NCBI RefSeq assembly: GCF_000317025.1
Contig: NC_019689.1
Location: forward strand, 2,953,501-3,017,500
Direction: 5' to 3'
DNA from: Pleurocapsa sp. PCC 7327
Lineage (GTDB): Bacteria > Cyanobacteriota > Cyanobacteriia > Cyanobacteriales > Microcystaceae
Length of the DNA stretch: 64,000 bases
Made by a program: the position numbers and the translations under genes. The notes beneath the pieces were generated by a model. It was given only the letters and a program-made list of their open reading frames with translations, was not told the DNA's origin and ran no database searches. Positions 25,305-35,604 of this stretch are shown here, piece after piece. The stretch's first letter is position 1, and every line of letters begins with the position of its first letter.

Positions 25305-26200
25305 CCATCATCATTGGTTTCGCCTTTCGCCATCCCCATCGCCGTTAGCACCTTCAGCAACTCGGATACTGCTGCGAGGACGGCTACTTTCATTTCCTTC
25401 AGCTTTTGGGTTATCTAATCGCAAAACCGCTAAAGATAGAAAGAAAGAAGTAAAAGGTTTTGCCCCTACCAGTGCAGGATACGAGGCTCGAATCTTTAGC
25501 TTTTGTGAGAAGAACTGGACAGTTAGCTTAAAACTACTGCATAGCCGGCAAAAGTTTGAGCTCCTAATTGGTAACTTCCAGCGTGGCCAATTAAAAGGGC
25601 AAGTTCCAACCTCTGCAACTTTAGTAAAGCGACGCAAGGGAGACTACTACATAAACATTAATCTAGACAACGAAACCCCATCTCCACAGTCTACAGACAA
25701 AGTTTTGGGAGTCGATTTAGATCGAGATGGTGATTGGGTACGTCCATATCCAGTTAAAGCCTGAAGCTCCAAAACCTTTAGACACAAGTAATGTAATCGG
25801 AGTAGATTTTGGCAGACGAGACATAGCTGTAACCGATACAGGAAAATCATGGTCGGGTCATGAGATTCTAGAAACTAGAGACAAATATAGTCGTGTACGA
25901 GCTTCCCTCCAAAGACGCGCATCTCAAGGCACAAGATCGACTAGACGTAGAGCTAGGCAAATCTTGCAACGGCTATCGGGACGCGAGAGAAGATATCAAG
26001 CATGGCTCAACCACAACATATCAAAAGCAATCATTACTGAAGAGCCGAAAAACTCAGTCTTTTGTAGCTATTGAAGATTTAACTGGTATTCGTGAAAGAA
26101 CCAACCAAAAACCAAGAAATAGAACTGAACGTAGACGTTCTAATTCTTGGGCATTCTATCAATTAAGAACTTTTCTAGAGTACAAAGGTATTAAAGATTG
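25305..26200 (+). pseudogene. TnpB (IS200/IS605 family) relic, apparently chimeric
   Basis: TnpB-type sequence in three frames. The first ends LVKRRKGDYYININLDNETP and KVLGVDLDRDGDWV. The second, from about 25730, repeats the equivalent region (YVHIQLKPEAPKPLDTS, NVIGVDFGRRDIAVTDTG), then the RuvC core follows. The third holds VAIEDLTGIRERTN and ERRRSNSWAFYQLRTFLEYK, then stops. The RuvC-III and zinc-finger end is missing. The doubled beta-strand/GVD region suggests a join of two related tnpB genes. No tnpA is nearby. Confidence 0.75.
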
Positions 26201-26276
26201 AAATCACTCTAGCTGTTAACGGGTAGGGTTTGCGATGCCAGAGTGGCAGGTAGAGTAGCGTCATCTAGAGTGATTT
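26201..26276. repeat. 76-bp inverted-repeat unit between TnpB relic and AMIN gene
   Basis: AAATCACTCTAG at 26201-26212 and CTAGAGTGATTT at 26265-26276 are perfect 12-bp inverted repeats with a 52-nt interior. It forms the exact border of both flanking truncated genes, so it is either the hairpin end of the IS200/IS605 element or a small non-autonomous insertion; it could also stop transcription from both sides. Confidence 0.65.
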
Positions 26277-26854
26277 TAATCGAGGAGCGATCGGCGATCG
26301 CGGCTGCGTTTAATTCTAATCTTGCTGTTGTCGCCGTCGCGATCGAGACGAATAAAGAAGCCGTTGCGCGTCACTTGAAAATCTGTAATGTCAGTTGGTT
26401 TTGGAGAAGCTACCAAAACTGGAGTACTAATAGACCGAGAAGGGATCGTATCTGGGGAATTTGAAGGAGTCGGTAAGTCTAACGTCCACTGAGTTGGGGA
26501 TAAACCTCGAATTCTGACTTGTTGGGGGTCGAGCGTGTACCCTGTGGGCGCCAATTCAATCACTAAGCAAGTCGTTTGAGCGTCAAACTGACCGACTCGC
26601 AAGCTGCTGACAGCTCCGCCATACGCTTGTCTGATGCTAGGACGACCCAAAGTAATTCCTGGCAGGTCGATAAGTACGCGGGTGGGATCGGAGATCGGTT
26701 GTGCTTTGGGTTGGACTGCAACTCCACTATCTGTGGTAAAAATTAATCGGCTCTGATTCGTCTCAAACCGCCAAGATAGGAGTCTGCCTGCTTCTGCTGG
26801 AGAGGCACATAAGAAAAGGCTTATCAAACTCGGCATTAGCCAGTAAACTTTCAC
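26276..26854 (-). pseudogene. AMIN-domain protein, 3'-truncated (AmiC-like N-terminus)
   Basis: A 192-residue protein with a signal peptide (LMPSLISLFLCASPAEAG) and an AMIN domain (RLLSWRFETNQSRLIFTT, PTRVLIDLPGITLGRP, SLRVGQFDAQTTCLVIEL). In cyanobacteria this arrangement is usually followed by an amidase_3 domain that cleaves septal peptidoglycan. Here the frame ends at RRSLLD, with a stop at the border of the 76-bp inverted repeat, and no catalytic domain follows. It is probably a truncated amiC; a secreted AMIN-only protein could still bind cell wall. Confidence 0.75.
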
Positions 26855-27023
26855 GATTGTTACTCCTCCGAAAACGGTTGCGGCTCTATCTAGATCGAAT
26901 CTTTGTCCTAACTCCCAAACGCATTAACAAGAAGGGACGTATCCAGAAATGCTTAGGTTTCAAATTTAAGGGAACTAGCGACCGGGAAAAATTTTCCCAA
27001 TCGCCAATTCCCATCGCTCTTGG

Positions 27024-28445
27024 TTATTGTTTTCGAGTCGCTTCTACAGCTTCTGTCGTTCCTTCCCCAACGGTTGGGACTGTTTCTGCGGCGCCAAATA
27101 CTATCCGTAACAAAGGCGGCGCGAGAAAAGTCGTCAAGATGACCATCATAATAATGGCTGCTTCTGTTGGTTTGGAGAGAGCGCCGCTGGCCGAACCGAC
27201 ACCGAGGAACACCAAGCCAACTTCGCCTCTGGGAATCATGCCGATGCCAATCGCCAAGCGGTTTATTCCGGGTTGACCAAATACCGACCAGCCAGTCACC
27301 ACTTTGCCGATAATCGCCACAACCATCAAAAATACAGCAAGGATTAAGCCCTCGCGATTGCTGGGAACGGTTGGATTGAGAACGCTGAGGTCGGTTTTTG
27401 CCCCCACGCAAACGAAGAAAATGGGGACGAGAATGTCTGCCACTGGAATAATTTGTTCGGCGAGTTCTTCTCGCTTTTCTGTTTCGGCAAGAACCAAACC
27501 AGCAGCAAAAGCTCCTAAAATGGCTTCTAGTTGAATGACTTGAGCGGTGTAAGACAGAATATAGGCAAAGACAAGCGAAGCTAACAACAACTGACCGCGA
27601 GTTTTCATGGTATCGACCAGTCGGATAAAAAAGGGAATCAAAAAACGCCCCAGCAAAATAGCCCCGATGAGAAAAACTCCGGCACTGATAATTAAGTAAA
27701 TGACGTTGCTGATTTCGATTTCACCCGTTTTTACCAGACTGGCAACTACGGCAAGTACGATAATGCCTAAAACGTCGTCGAGAACCGCTGCACCGATAAT
27801 AATTTGACCTTCTGTTGAATTGAGGCGATCGATTTCCGAGAGGACTTTAGCGGTAATGCCGATACTCGTTGCCGTGAGGGCTGCCCCAGCAAAGACAGAG
27901 GGAATAACGGGAACGTGGAATAGATAAACTAATCCTGCCGTTCCCAAGGCAAAGGGAGTTACGACTCCAACGACTGCCACCAATGCAGCTTGGGGACCAA
28001 CGCGAATTAACTCTTTGAGGTCGGATTCCAAACCAATCTCAAATAAGAGAATGACTACCCCAAGTTCCGATAACAGAGAAATTACCTCGCTTTGCACGGC
28101 AAAAACAGACTGGGATCCTTCGGGAGTTAGGGCAGAGGTCGCTTGCAAAAACTGCATCAATAGCGAGTCGCCAGCATCGGCACTGCCTTCGGGAAACACC
28201 AGTAACTTCAAGGCAGAAACTCCAATCGCTACGCCGCCTACCAGTTCTCCTAAAACGGGGGGTAAGTTTAGACGCAAGCAAATTTCGCCCCCCAGTTTGC
28301 TTGTAAAGTAGATGACCGCTAAACTGAGTAACACGCCAGCGAGAACTAGGGCGCCATCTGCTGTTTCTGTTTCTGTCGCTGCTGCTAGGATGGGCAAATG
28401 AGTCCACACAGAAGAAAAAGACAAGGTTGAAGGTAGTAAGTTCAT
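27024..28445 (-). CDS. NapA-type CPA2 Na+/H+ antiporter
   Basis: A 473-residue membrane protein with 12-13 predicted helices. CPA2 hallmarks are seen: VISLLSELGVVILLFEIGLE, ALTATSIGITAKVL (the discontinuous helix), and the ion-binding pair in GAAVLDDVLGIIVLAV, the DD of electrogenic antiporters. LEAILGAFAAGLVLAETEKR is another. The C-terminus carries a 25-residue acidic, Thr-rich tail. It is close to the cyanobacterial NhaS3 type, which acts at the thylakoid membrane. It should exchange Na+ (or K+) for H+. The gene stands alone; 170 bp separate it from amiC. Confidence 0.88.
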   Translation of the reverse strand: MNLLPSTLSFSSVWTHLPILAAATETETADGALVLAGVLLSLAVIYFTSKLGGEICLRLNLPPVLGELVGGVAIGVSALKLLVFPEGSADAGDSLLMQFLQATSALTPEGSQSVFAVQSEVISLLSELGVVILLFEIGLESDLKELIRVGPQAALVAVVGVVTPFALGTAGLVYLFHVPVIPSVFAGAALTATSIGITAKVLSEIDRLNSTEGQIIIGAAVLDDVLGIIVLAVVASLVKTGEIEISNVIYLIISAGVFLIGAILLGRFLIPFFIRLVDTMKTRGQLLLASLVFAYILSYTAQVIQLEAILGAFAAGLVLAETEKREELAEQIIPVADILVPIFFVCVGAKTDLSVLNPTVPSNREGLILAVFLMVVAIIGKVVTGWSVFGQPGINRLAIGIGMIPRGEVGLVFLGVGSASGALSKPTEAAIIMMVILTTFLAPPLLRIVFGAAETVPTVGEGTTEAVEATRKQ

Positions 28446-28449
28446 CCAA

Positions 28450-28822
28450 ATAGTTGTATCGACTATGGGTTCGCCAGAGATTGCTTTATCTACTCTACAA
28501 GCATCTCAAAAAAATCTGACTTTCTTTGAAAGAGATTCTTTATTTGATGCGACTAAAGAAAATCGCTGCTAGGATAATCAATCCCAGTAGCGCCAAAGGA
28601 ACCCAGAAGCTAGAGATTTCGATCGCCATAGGTTTTTCATCTATCGGGTTGCATTTAAATTAGCAATAATTATTTTGGGAAAATAAAATAGAAGCAAGAT
28701 TTATTGAAGTTGACGGGACGATCGCTTGCCTTCTGTGCGCTATCAAGGTCATTGTTCCCGCTCTCCTTGCTATACTAAGCACTGAAACCACCGATCTCAG
28801 AGGGATTCGTTTTTAGCCAATA
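28450..28822. other. Divergent region between antiporter and clpB
   Basis: About 370 bp shared by two divergent genes. It contains one tiny open frame (28540-28629) listed separately and AT-rich stretches suited for promoters. A CIRCE-type heat-shock operator was looked for upstream of clpB and not found. Confidence 0.4.
28540..28629 (-). CDS. Possible 29-residue single-helix membrane peptide
   Basis: An ATG at 28629 opens MAIEISSFWVPLALLGLIIL and goes on AAIFFSRIK to a TAA at 28540. It has a short polar N-terminus, one membrane helix and a basic C-terminus, the layout of small subunits in cyanobacterial photosynthetic complexes. I cannot match it to a named subunit. There is no strong ribosome-binding site. 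It could be chance, though the composition is unlike random sequence. Confidence 0.4.
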   Translation of the reverse strand: MAIEISSFWVPLALLGLIILAAIFFSRIK

Positions 28823-31483
28823 ATGCAGCCAACCGACCCCAACAAATTTACCGAACAAGCCTGGGACGCGATCGTTAAATCTCAAGATATTGCTCGCCGC
28901 TTTAGAAATCAGACCTTAGAAGTAGAACATGTTGTTTTGGCGCTTTTAGAAAAAGAAGGACTAGCTACGCGCATTTTCGGGCGTGCTAACATCGATATCC
29001 CCCGCTTGCAGCAACAGCTAGAAGCTTTTGCCAACCGACAGGCAAAAGTTAGCGTTGTCGATCAACTCTACCTCGGTCGAGGACTCGATGTCATGTTAGA
29101 TCGCGCCGAAGCTTCTAGAGAAAGTTGGCAGGATAAATATATTTCTGTCGAACACCTGTTGATGGGTTTTGCGGAGGATGAACGAATCGGACGGCGGTGC
29201 TTGCGTATTTTTAATTTAGATCCGCAAGACCTAGAAGCCAACATCAAAGCGGTTCGCGGAACGCAAAAAGTTACCGAACCCAATCAAGAAGATAAATACG
29301 AGGCCTTAGCTAAATATGGACGCGACCTCACCGAACAAGCAAAAGCGGGTAAACTAGACCCAGTAATCGGACGAGATGAAGAGATACGCAGAGTTATTCA
29401 AGTTTTATCCCGGCGATCGAAGAATAATCCTGTCTTAATTGGAGAACCCGGAGTCGGGAAAACGGCAATTGCTGAAGGATTGGCACAGCGCATTGTTAAC
29501 GGCGACGTTCCCGAATCTCTGAAAAACCGCCAACTAATTTCCCTCGATATGGGGAGTTTGATCGCGGGGGCGAAATATCGGGGAGAATTTGAAGAACGCT
29601 TGCGGACGGTGTTAAGAGAAGTCACTAACTCCGACGGATGCATTATTTTATTTATCGACGAAGTTCATACTGTCGTCGGGGCAGGTTCACGGGAAGGTTC
29701 GATGGATGCGGGCAACTTGCTCAAACCCATGCTAGCGCGGGGAGAATTGCGCTGTATCGGCGCGACGACGCTAGATGAATATCGCAAGCACATTGAAAAA
29801 GATCCTGCCCTAGAACGTCGCTTTCAACAGGTTTATGTCAAGCAACCCAGCGTTGAAGATACGATCTCGATTCTGCGAGGACTCAAAGAACGCTATGAAG
29901 TTCACCACGGCGTAAAAATTACTGATTCTGCCTTAGTTGCTGCGGCTACGTTATCTCATCGTTACATCAGCGACAGGTTTTTGCCCGATAAAGCGATCGA
30001 TCTCGTAGACGAAGCCGCCGCTACCCTGAAAATGGAGATTACGTCTAAACCCGTAGAACTAGAAGCGATCGATCGCCGCTTGATGCAATTGCAAATGGAA
30101 AAATTATCGCTAGAAGGAGAAGAAAAGCGTCCGGGCATGTTATTATTAGTCGATCGCGCTTCCAAAGACCGTCTAGAACGCATCCAACAGGAAATTGAAG
30201 AATTAGAAGTCAAGCAAAAGGAACTCTCTTGTCAGTGGCAATCTGAAAAGCAAATGCTTGAAGAAATTAATGCCCTCAAAGAAGAGGAAGAACAATTGCG
30301 CCTGCAAGTCGAACAAGCAGAACGGGCTTACGATCTCAACAAAGCTGCTCAACTGAAGTATGGTAAGTTAGAAGTCTTGCAGCGCGAACTGGAAGCCAAA
30401 GAAACCAAACTCATAGAAATTCAATCCGAAGGTACTGCCCTACTGCGCGAACAAGTTACCGAAGGCGATATTGCAGAAATTGTTGCCCGTTGGACGGGGA
30501 TACCGATCAATCGTTTGCTAGAGTCAGAACGCCAAAAATTGCTCCAACTCGAAGGACATTTGCATCAAAGAGTCATCGGACAACAGGAAGCGGTAGCTGC
30601 CGTCGCCGCTGCCATTCGTCGCGCTAGGGCAGGCATGAAAGACCCCGGACGACCGATTGGTTCTTTTCTGTTTATGGGACCGACGGGGGTTGGAAAAACC
30701 GAACTGGCAAGGGCGCTAGCAGCATTCCTCTTCGATAGCGAAGATGCCATGGTACGGATCGATATGTCCGAATATATGGAAAAACATGCCGTCTCGCGCT
30801 TGGTTGGCGCACCTCCAGGATATATCGGTTACGAGGAGGGAGGACAGCTATCGGAAGCGGTTCGCCGCCGTCCCTATTCCGTCGTCTTGCTAGATGAGGT
30901 CGAAAAAGCCCACCCCGACGTGTTTAACATTTTGTTGCAAGTACTTGACGACGGACGCATTACTGACTCTCAAGGAAGAGTTGTCGATTTCCGCAACACC
31001 ATTATCGTCATGACCAGTAACGTCGGCAGCGAGCATATTCTCAATGTTGCGGGAGACGATGCCAACTACGATAAAATGCACAAGCGGGTGACGGATGCCC
31101 TCAGAAAACATTTTCGCCCCGAATTTCTCAACCGCGTTGACGATTTGATTATTTTCCACACCCTCAAACGCGAGGAATTGCGTCAAATTGTCGTCATTCA
31201 AATTAAGCGAATCGAGCGGTTATTGGCAGAACAAAAAATTAGCCTGGAACTGACGGAAAGGGCGCTAGATTATATCGTCAATGCCGGTTACGATCCGGTT
31301 TATGGAGCGCGTCCTCTCAAACGAGCCATTCAACGAGAAATCGAAAATCCAATCGCTACTAAAATTCTAGAAATGACTTTTGGCGAAGGGGACACGATTG
31401 TTATTGATTGCGTCAATAATACTTTGAATTTCAGCAAAAAAGAGCTAATGCGGGTAGTAGAACCCGAAGTCGTCCATCCTTAA
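28823..31483 (+). CDS. clpB: ClpB disaggregase
   Basis: An 886-residue AAA+ chaperone that pulls proteins out of aggregates with DnaK. In order: N-domain repeats (residues 1-145), NBD1 with Walker A GEPGVGKT (207-214) and Walker [15 protein letters not shown], the long coiled-coil middle domain that distinguishes ClpB from ClpA/C, and NBD2 with GPTGVGKT (about 619-626) and [12 protein letters not shown]. No ClpP-binding loop IGF/L is evident, consistent with a disaggregase. Cyanobacteria often have two clpB paralogues; which one this is cannot be decided. Confidence 0.95.
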   Translation: MQPTDPNKFTEQAWDAIVKSQDIARRFRNQTLEVEHVVLALLEKEGLATRIFGRANIDIPRLQQQLEAFANRQAKVSVVDQLYLGRGLDVMLDRAEASRESWQDKYISVEHLLMGFAEDERIGRRCLRIFNLDPQDLEANIKAVRGTQKVTEPNQEDKYEALAKYGRDLTEQAKAGKLDPVIGRDEEIRRVIQVLSRRSKNNPVLIGEPGVGKTAIAEGLAQRIVNGDVPESLKNRQLISLDMGSLIAGAKYRGEFEERLRTVLREVTNSDGCIILFIDEVHTVVGAGSREGSMDAGNLLKPMLARGELRCIGATTLDEYRKHIEKDPALERRFQQVYVKQPSVEDTISILRGLKERYEVHHGVKITDSALVAAATLSHRYISDRFLPDKAIDLVDEAAATLKMEITSKPVELEAIDRRLMQLQMEKLSLEGEEKRPGMLLLVDRASKDRLERIQQEIEELEVKQKELSCQWQSEKQMLEEINALKEEEEQLRLQVEQAERAYDLNKAAQLKYGKLEVLQRELEAKETKLIEIQSEGTALLREQVTEGDIAEIVARWTGIPINRLLESERQKLLQLEGHLHQRVIGQQEAVAAVAAAIRRARAGMKDPGRPIGSFLFMGPTGVGKTELARALAAFLFDSEDAMVRIDMSEYMEKHAVSRLVGAPPGYIGYEEGGQLSEAVRRRPYSVVLLDEVEKAHPDVFNILLQVLDDGRITDSQGRVVDFRNTIIVMTSNVGSEHILNVAGDDANYDKMHKRVTDALRKHFRPEFLNRVDDLIIFHTLKREELRQIVVIQIKRIERLLAEQKISLELTERALDYIVNAGYDPVYGARPLKRAIQREIENPIATKILEMTFGEGDTIVIDCVNNTLNFSKKELMRVVEPEVVHP

Positions 31484-31496
31484 AATTTAGCCAGAA

Positions 31497-31515
31497 GATC
31501 GCGCCATGCGCGATC
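31497..31515. terminator. Hairpin between convergent clpB and topoisomerase genes
   Basis: GATCGCGC (31497-31504) and GCGCGATC (31508-31515) form a perfect 8-bp stem around CAT. It contains a HIP1-like core. There is no T tract, so function as a bidirectional terminator is likely only from position. Confidence 0.5.
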
Positions 31516-31522
31516 GCAAAAG

Positions 31523-34021
31523 CTAACCACCAATAACCGAGACGATTGCCTCATCCGCTTTAAGTGTAGCAACGCGATCGCCAACTCCATCTTTGCCCCA
31601 TACAGCAACAGAATCCACAGACAAAGAAATGCCGCGATCTCTACTGGTTACTAAAACTGCCTTTGCCTTCTCTTTAGCCAGTACTATTCCCGCTAAATTA
31701 TCCGTTTTGCTGGTAAACTGCATTGCCTGAGTGCCAATGTCGCCAAGTTTAGCCAGTCGCAAGAGACTGATGGGCAGGCGCTTGCCATAGCCTAGCTGGG
31801 AAACCAATAATAAATTTTCGTCTGCATCGAGCGCGACGCAACCTGCTATATTCTCTCCAAAACGAAGTCGAAGAATTTGGTTTCCTTGAGCGCCACGTCC
31901 CAGAACAGGAATTTGCTCGTCATCGATCGCAAAGCGCAATAATCGTCCGCCTGTCGTCGCGATCGCTAAATCTTGTCCTTCTCGAGCGAAACAAACGTAT
32001 CTGAGGCGATCGTCTTCTTTTAATTTAATTGGCGACAGTCCTCGATTGCCCAGGTTATCTAATTCTGAAACGGGCAATCGCTTAATCTTTCCTTTTTGGG
32101 TCAAGAAAATCAAGTCGATATTCTTCTGTTGGGGAAGAAAAAAGTGAGCGACAGTTTTTTCTGCATCCCTCTGAGCGCTTTTAGGCAAGAGACCGATTAA
32201 AGTTTTTTCTCGCCCTAGTGCGGGAGGAATGTCTTTTATCTCCACTGGATAAGCTTTGCCGCTATCGGTAATTACCAGCAATTGTTCTTGTTTACCAATT
32301 GTCTGAGTCGAGATGACAAAATCGTTGCCTTTTTGGTTTAAAGATTGTCGATCGCATTCGGGAGGATGCCAATAGATGTATCCTTGCTGGGTAATTTCTA
32401 GAACCGCATCTTCTGTAGGCGTTTGGGAGAAGAGTGGAAGAAGGGGTGACGGGGTGTTCTTCTCTTCTAGTCTCCCGGTATCGTTACTTGGGGTAAGTTG
32501 GGGATTAGGGACTGGTGGATGAGCTAAGATACGAGTGCGGCGTTCGTCGCCGAATTGACGTTTGAGCGATCGCAATTCTTTTTTTAATGCTTTCATCAGT
32601 TCGTTGCGATCGCCCAGAAGAATTTGTAATCGATCGATCTGCGCCTGCAACTCGTCATATTCCGTTTGCAATTTTTGTCGCTCCAATCCCGTCAGGCGGC
32701 GCATGGGCATCGCTAAAATAGAATCCGCTTGAGCGTCACTAATGTCGAGTTGTTCGTGCAAGCTTAATTTAGCCGTCGTCCCATCGGGCGCATTTCTGAG
32801 AATTTCAACAACTGCATCCAGGTTATTGAGGGCTACCAACAGACCTGCCAGCAGGTGCAGGCGTTTTTGGGATTGTTCCAACTCGTGGGAGTATTGCCGC
32901 GTCAGGGTTTGCTCGCGGAACTTCAAAAACTCCTCTAATAGCTCGCGCAAAGATAGCTGACGGGGTTGGTTATTCACCAAGGCAAGCATAATCGCCCCAA
33001 AGTTAGTTTGGAGGGCGGTGTGCTGGTAAAGTTCTGCGAGAACGGTATTGGGGTTGGTTTCCCGTTTCAGTTCGATGACAACGCGCATGCCAGAGCGATC
33101 GCTTTCGTCTCGCAGGTCGGAAATGCCTTCTAAACGCCCCTGATTGACCAATTCGGCAACTTTTTCGATCCAAGCCGACTTATTTACCTGATAGGGCAAT
33201 TCGGTCACGACGATCGCTTTTCCTTCCCTGTATCTCCGTTTGCCGATGTAGACTGTTTCTACCTTGGCTACGCCTCGAATTGGGATAATTCCCCGTCCGG
33301 TGCGATACGCTTCAATAATTCCTGCCTTGTCTACAATTTCTCCCCCAGTTGGAAAGTCGGGACCGGGAATCATTTGCCAAAGTTTCTCATCGCTCAGCTG
33401 GGGATTGTCAATCAGCGCAATTAACCCATCGACAATTTCCCCTAGATTGTGGGGAGGAATATTCGTTGCCATCCCGACTGCGATCCCAGCACAGCCGTTG
33501 AGTAATAATAGAGGGAGTTGGGCGGGTAAAACGACTGGTTCTTGTTGAGAGTTATCAAAGTTGCTCGTAAAGTCAACGATCGCCTCGCTAATATCGCTCA
33601 ACATTGCCTGGTGAGCGATAGGAGCCAATCGGGTTTCGGTGTAGCGCATGGCTGCTGGCGGATCGTCGTCCACCGAGCCAAAGTTCCCGTGACCTGCCAG
33701 TAGGGGATAGCGACTGGAAAAATCCTGCACCATTCGCACGAGAGCATCGTACACCGCTTGATCTCCGTGAGGGTGATATTTTCCTAGCACGTCCCCAACC
33801 ACGCGAGCGCATTTCCGGTAAGGTCGATCTGGGGTTAGTCCGAGTTCGTACATGGCGTATAAAATCCGCCGATGCACGGGTTTTAACCCATCGCGCGCGT
33901 CGGGTAATGCTCGCCCCACAATCACGCTCATGGCATATTCGAGATATGACCGTTCCATTTCCACATGAAGAGCCGTGGGTATAATTTGACCAGTCGCTAA
34001 TAGATTTAGCTGTTTTGCCAT
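31523..34021 (-). CDS. Type IIA topoisomerase A subunit (ParC/GyrA-like)
   Basis: About 832 residues from the ATG at 34021 ([20 protein letters not shown]); the frame upstream lacks homology. The winged-helix and tower domains are complete, with the DNA-cleaving tyrosine Y127 in [11 protein letters not shown]. The C-terminal beta-pinwheel follows a low-complexity Pro/Ser linker ([18 protein letters not shown]). The gyrase-specific GyrA box (QRRGGKG) is not seen; the equivalent place reads [11 protein letters not shown]. That favours a decatenase (ParC-like) over a supercoiling gyrase, although the box can be degenerate. It is divergent from a lone receiver gene 86 bp away. Confidence 0.85.
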   Translation of the reverse strand: MAKQLNLLATGQIIPTALHVEMERSYLEYAMSVIVGRALPDARDGLKPVHRRILYAMYELGLTPDRPYRKCARVVGDVLGKYHPHGDQAVYDALVRMVQDFSSRYPLLAGHGNFGSVDDDPPAAMRYTETRLAPIAHQAMLSDISEAIVDFTSNFDNSQQEPVVLPAQLPLLLLNGCAGIAVGMATNIPPHNLGEIVDGLIALIDNPQLSDEKLWQMIPGPDFPTGGEIVDKAGIIEAYRTGRGIIPIRGVAKVETVYIGKRRYREGKAIVVTELPYQVNKSAWIEKVAELVNQGRLEGISDLRDESDRSGMRVVIELKRETNPNTVLAELYQHTALQTNFGAIMLALVNNQPRQLSLRELLEEFLKFREQTLTRQYSHELEQSQKRLHLLAGLLVALNNLDAVVEILRNAPDGTTAKLSLHEQLDISDAQADSILAMPMRRLTGLERQKLQTEYDELQAQIDRLQILLGDRNELMKALKKELRSLKRQFGDERRTRILAHPPVPNPQLTPSNDTGRLEEKNTPSPLLPLFSQTPTEDAVLEITQQGYIYWHPPECDRQSLNQKGNDFVISTQTIGKQEQLLVITDSGKAYPVEIKDIPPALGREKTLIGLLPKSAQRDAEKTVAHFFLPQQKNIDLIFLTQKGKIKRLPVSELDNLGNRGLSPIKLKEDDRLRYVCFAREGQDLAIATTGGRLLRFAIDDEQIPVLGRGAQGNQILRLRFGENIAGCVALDADENLLLVSQLGYGKRLPISLLRLAKLGDIGTQAMQFTSKTDNLAGIVLAKEKAKAVLVTSRDRGISLSVDSVAVWGKDGVGDRVATLKADEAIVSVIGG

Positions 34022-34107
34022 GAGTTTTTCTTTCCTGAGTTCAACAAACGCCAACCGAAGGGGGTAATAGCTCCCTTCTCCTACCATAACTCCCTTAAGT
34101 AAGCGCT

Positions 34108-34512
34108 ATGACAACCGTTTTGATTGTAGAAGACGATCCCATAAATTTCCGCGTTTTTGCCAAAATCCTTACTAAGCGCGGCGGCTTAGAGGTTAAAGGA
34201 ACCGAAGATGTAGAAGAAGTGATGAGAATCGCTCGCTCCAGAGAAGCAGACGTGATTTTGATGGATGTTTCTCTAGCTCATAGCGTTTATCAAGGTAAAG
34301 CGGTAGATGGGATCGCAATTACCCAGATGTTGAAATCCAATCCTCAAACTGCTTCTTTGCCCGTCATTCTAGTAACGGCTCACGCCATGGAAGGGGATCG
34401 AGAAAATTTTCTCAAACAAAGTGGCGCTGATGGATACATCTCTAAGCCCGTTGTGGATCATCAACAGTTTATCGCTCAGATTCTAGCAGTGGCAAATAAA
34501 AATCAAAATTAG
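34108..34512 (+). CDS. Stand-alone response-regulator receiver
   Basis: A 134-residue CheY-like domain without an output part. The acid pocket is EDD near residue 9, the phospho-acceptor Asp lies in VILMDVSLAHSVYQGKAVDG, and the conserved Lys in YISKPV. The loop after the Asp is extended. No kinase is adjacent, so its partner is unknown. It probably acts by protein contact. Confidence 0.88.
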   Translation: MTTVLIVEDDPINFRVFAKILTKRGGLEVKGTEDVEEVMRIARSREADVILMDVSLAHSVYQGKAVDGIAITQMLKSNPQTASLPVILVTAHAMEGDRENFLKQSGADGYISKPVVDHQQFIAQILAVANKNQN

Positions 34513-34628
34513 GAGTTGGGTTAGTAGTTAGTAGTTAATTGTTAATTGTCTCCCCGTCTCCCAACTCCCCCACACTCCCGGTTCTTCCCACACTCCAGAA
34601 GCTCCCCCACTCCCCCATCTCTCTGCTA
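34513..34628. repeat. Low-complexity short repeats
   Basis: Contains GTTAGTAGTTAGTAGTTAA and TTAATTGTTAATTG followed by CTCCCCCACTCCC-type units. Such short degenerate tandem repeats are common between cyanobacterial genes. No gene or terminator identified. Confidence 0.6.
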
Positions 34629-35522
34629 TTACGGTGCTGGTGCTTGTTGTCCTTCGGTTTCTGCGGGTTGAGTTTGGATGTTGGCAAGGACGGCTTGCAT
34701 TTTGGGGGTAGCTAAAAAGGTTTTAGTATCGGCAATTAGACGCTCTCCCCAAAGATTTTCTTTGAGAAACTCCAAATCGGCATAGCGACCGTCGAGTGAT
34801 AGCGCTTCTTCTGCTAGCTTTAAGCCTTCCTCTTGTTTGCCTTGAGCGTAGAGAGCAACGGCAACTGCCAACTTGGGTTCGGCTTGTTTGTCGTCAATTG
34901 CGATCGCGGCTTGCCATCTTTGAATCGCCCCATCTACATTGCCCTGTTCGTATTCGATCAGTCCGATATTATTGAGGGCGGGCCAAAACGTTTTTTCTTG
35001 CGCGATCGCTTTTTCATAGGACTCAATCGCCTCGGATGACTTTCCTAATTTCAAATAAGCATTGCCCAGATCGAACAAGGCGGCGGGAACGTCCGGCTTT
35101 ATCTTTAAGCCTTGCTCGATCTCGGTCGCGGCTGCTGCATAATCGCCTTTTTGGAAATAGGCATTGCCCAGCGTAAACTTAATTCCTGCTTCTTCTGGGG
35201 CGAGGGAAAGAGCTTTTTGGAGAACTTTAATCCCTTCGTCTAGCTCTTGCTGTTGAACGTACAAGCTTCCCAAAATAAACCAGGTTTCATAGCGTTCTGA
35301 CGCTAGTTGAGTCGCTAGTTTGGCTCTGGGCAAAGCCAGCTCGTACTGTTGAAATCGTACTAATTGTATAGCCTCTTCCGCCAGCGCCAATCCTTGCTGT
35401 TCTAATTGCTCGGCGTTGAGTTCTGGCGTATAGGGCACCAAGGCTTGTCCCATCGCGGGCAAGGTAGCGCTCCACACGCCCGCACAAGCGAGAACAGAAA
35501 TTAACCAATTCAGCTTAGGCAC
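34629..35522 (-). CDS. Secreted TPR-repeat protein
   Basis: A 297-residue protein with an N-terminal signal (LISVLACAGVWSATLPAMGQ) and six to seven TPR units, for example ETWFILGSLYVQQQELDEGI, AGIKFTLGNAYFQKGDYAAA and PALFDLGNAYLKLGKSSEAI. The C-terminus is Gln/Pro-rich. TPRs mediate protein binding, here outside the cytoplasm. The gene is single, with panC downstream on the same strand after 83 bp. Partner unknown. Confidence 0.85.
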   Translation of the reverse strand: MPKLNWLISVLACAGVWSATLPAMGQALVPYTPELNAEQLEQQGLALAEEAIQLVRFQQYELALPRAKLATQLASERYETWFILGSLYVQQQELDEGIKVLQKALSLAPEEAGIKFTLGNAYFQKGDYAAAATEIEQGLKIKPDVPAALFDLGNAYLKLGKSSEAIESYEKAIAQEKTFWPALNNIGLIEYEQGNVDGAIQRWQAAIAIDDKQAEPKLAVAVALYAQGKQEEGLKLAEEALSLDGRYADLEFLKENLWGERLIADTKTFLATPKMQAVLANIQTQPAETEGQQAPAP

Positions 35523-35604
35523 AATATTGTCTCGAAGAATTTTTCACTCGTTCTTACCCGATCCATCTTATCGAAAAGAGGAACAAACAAAGAGAAGACA
35601 TTTA

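Noticed and set aside
27024-27411. Frames overlapping the antiporter gene
   Set aside because: Shadows of a well-supported membrane protein gene.
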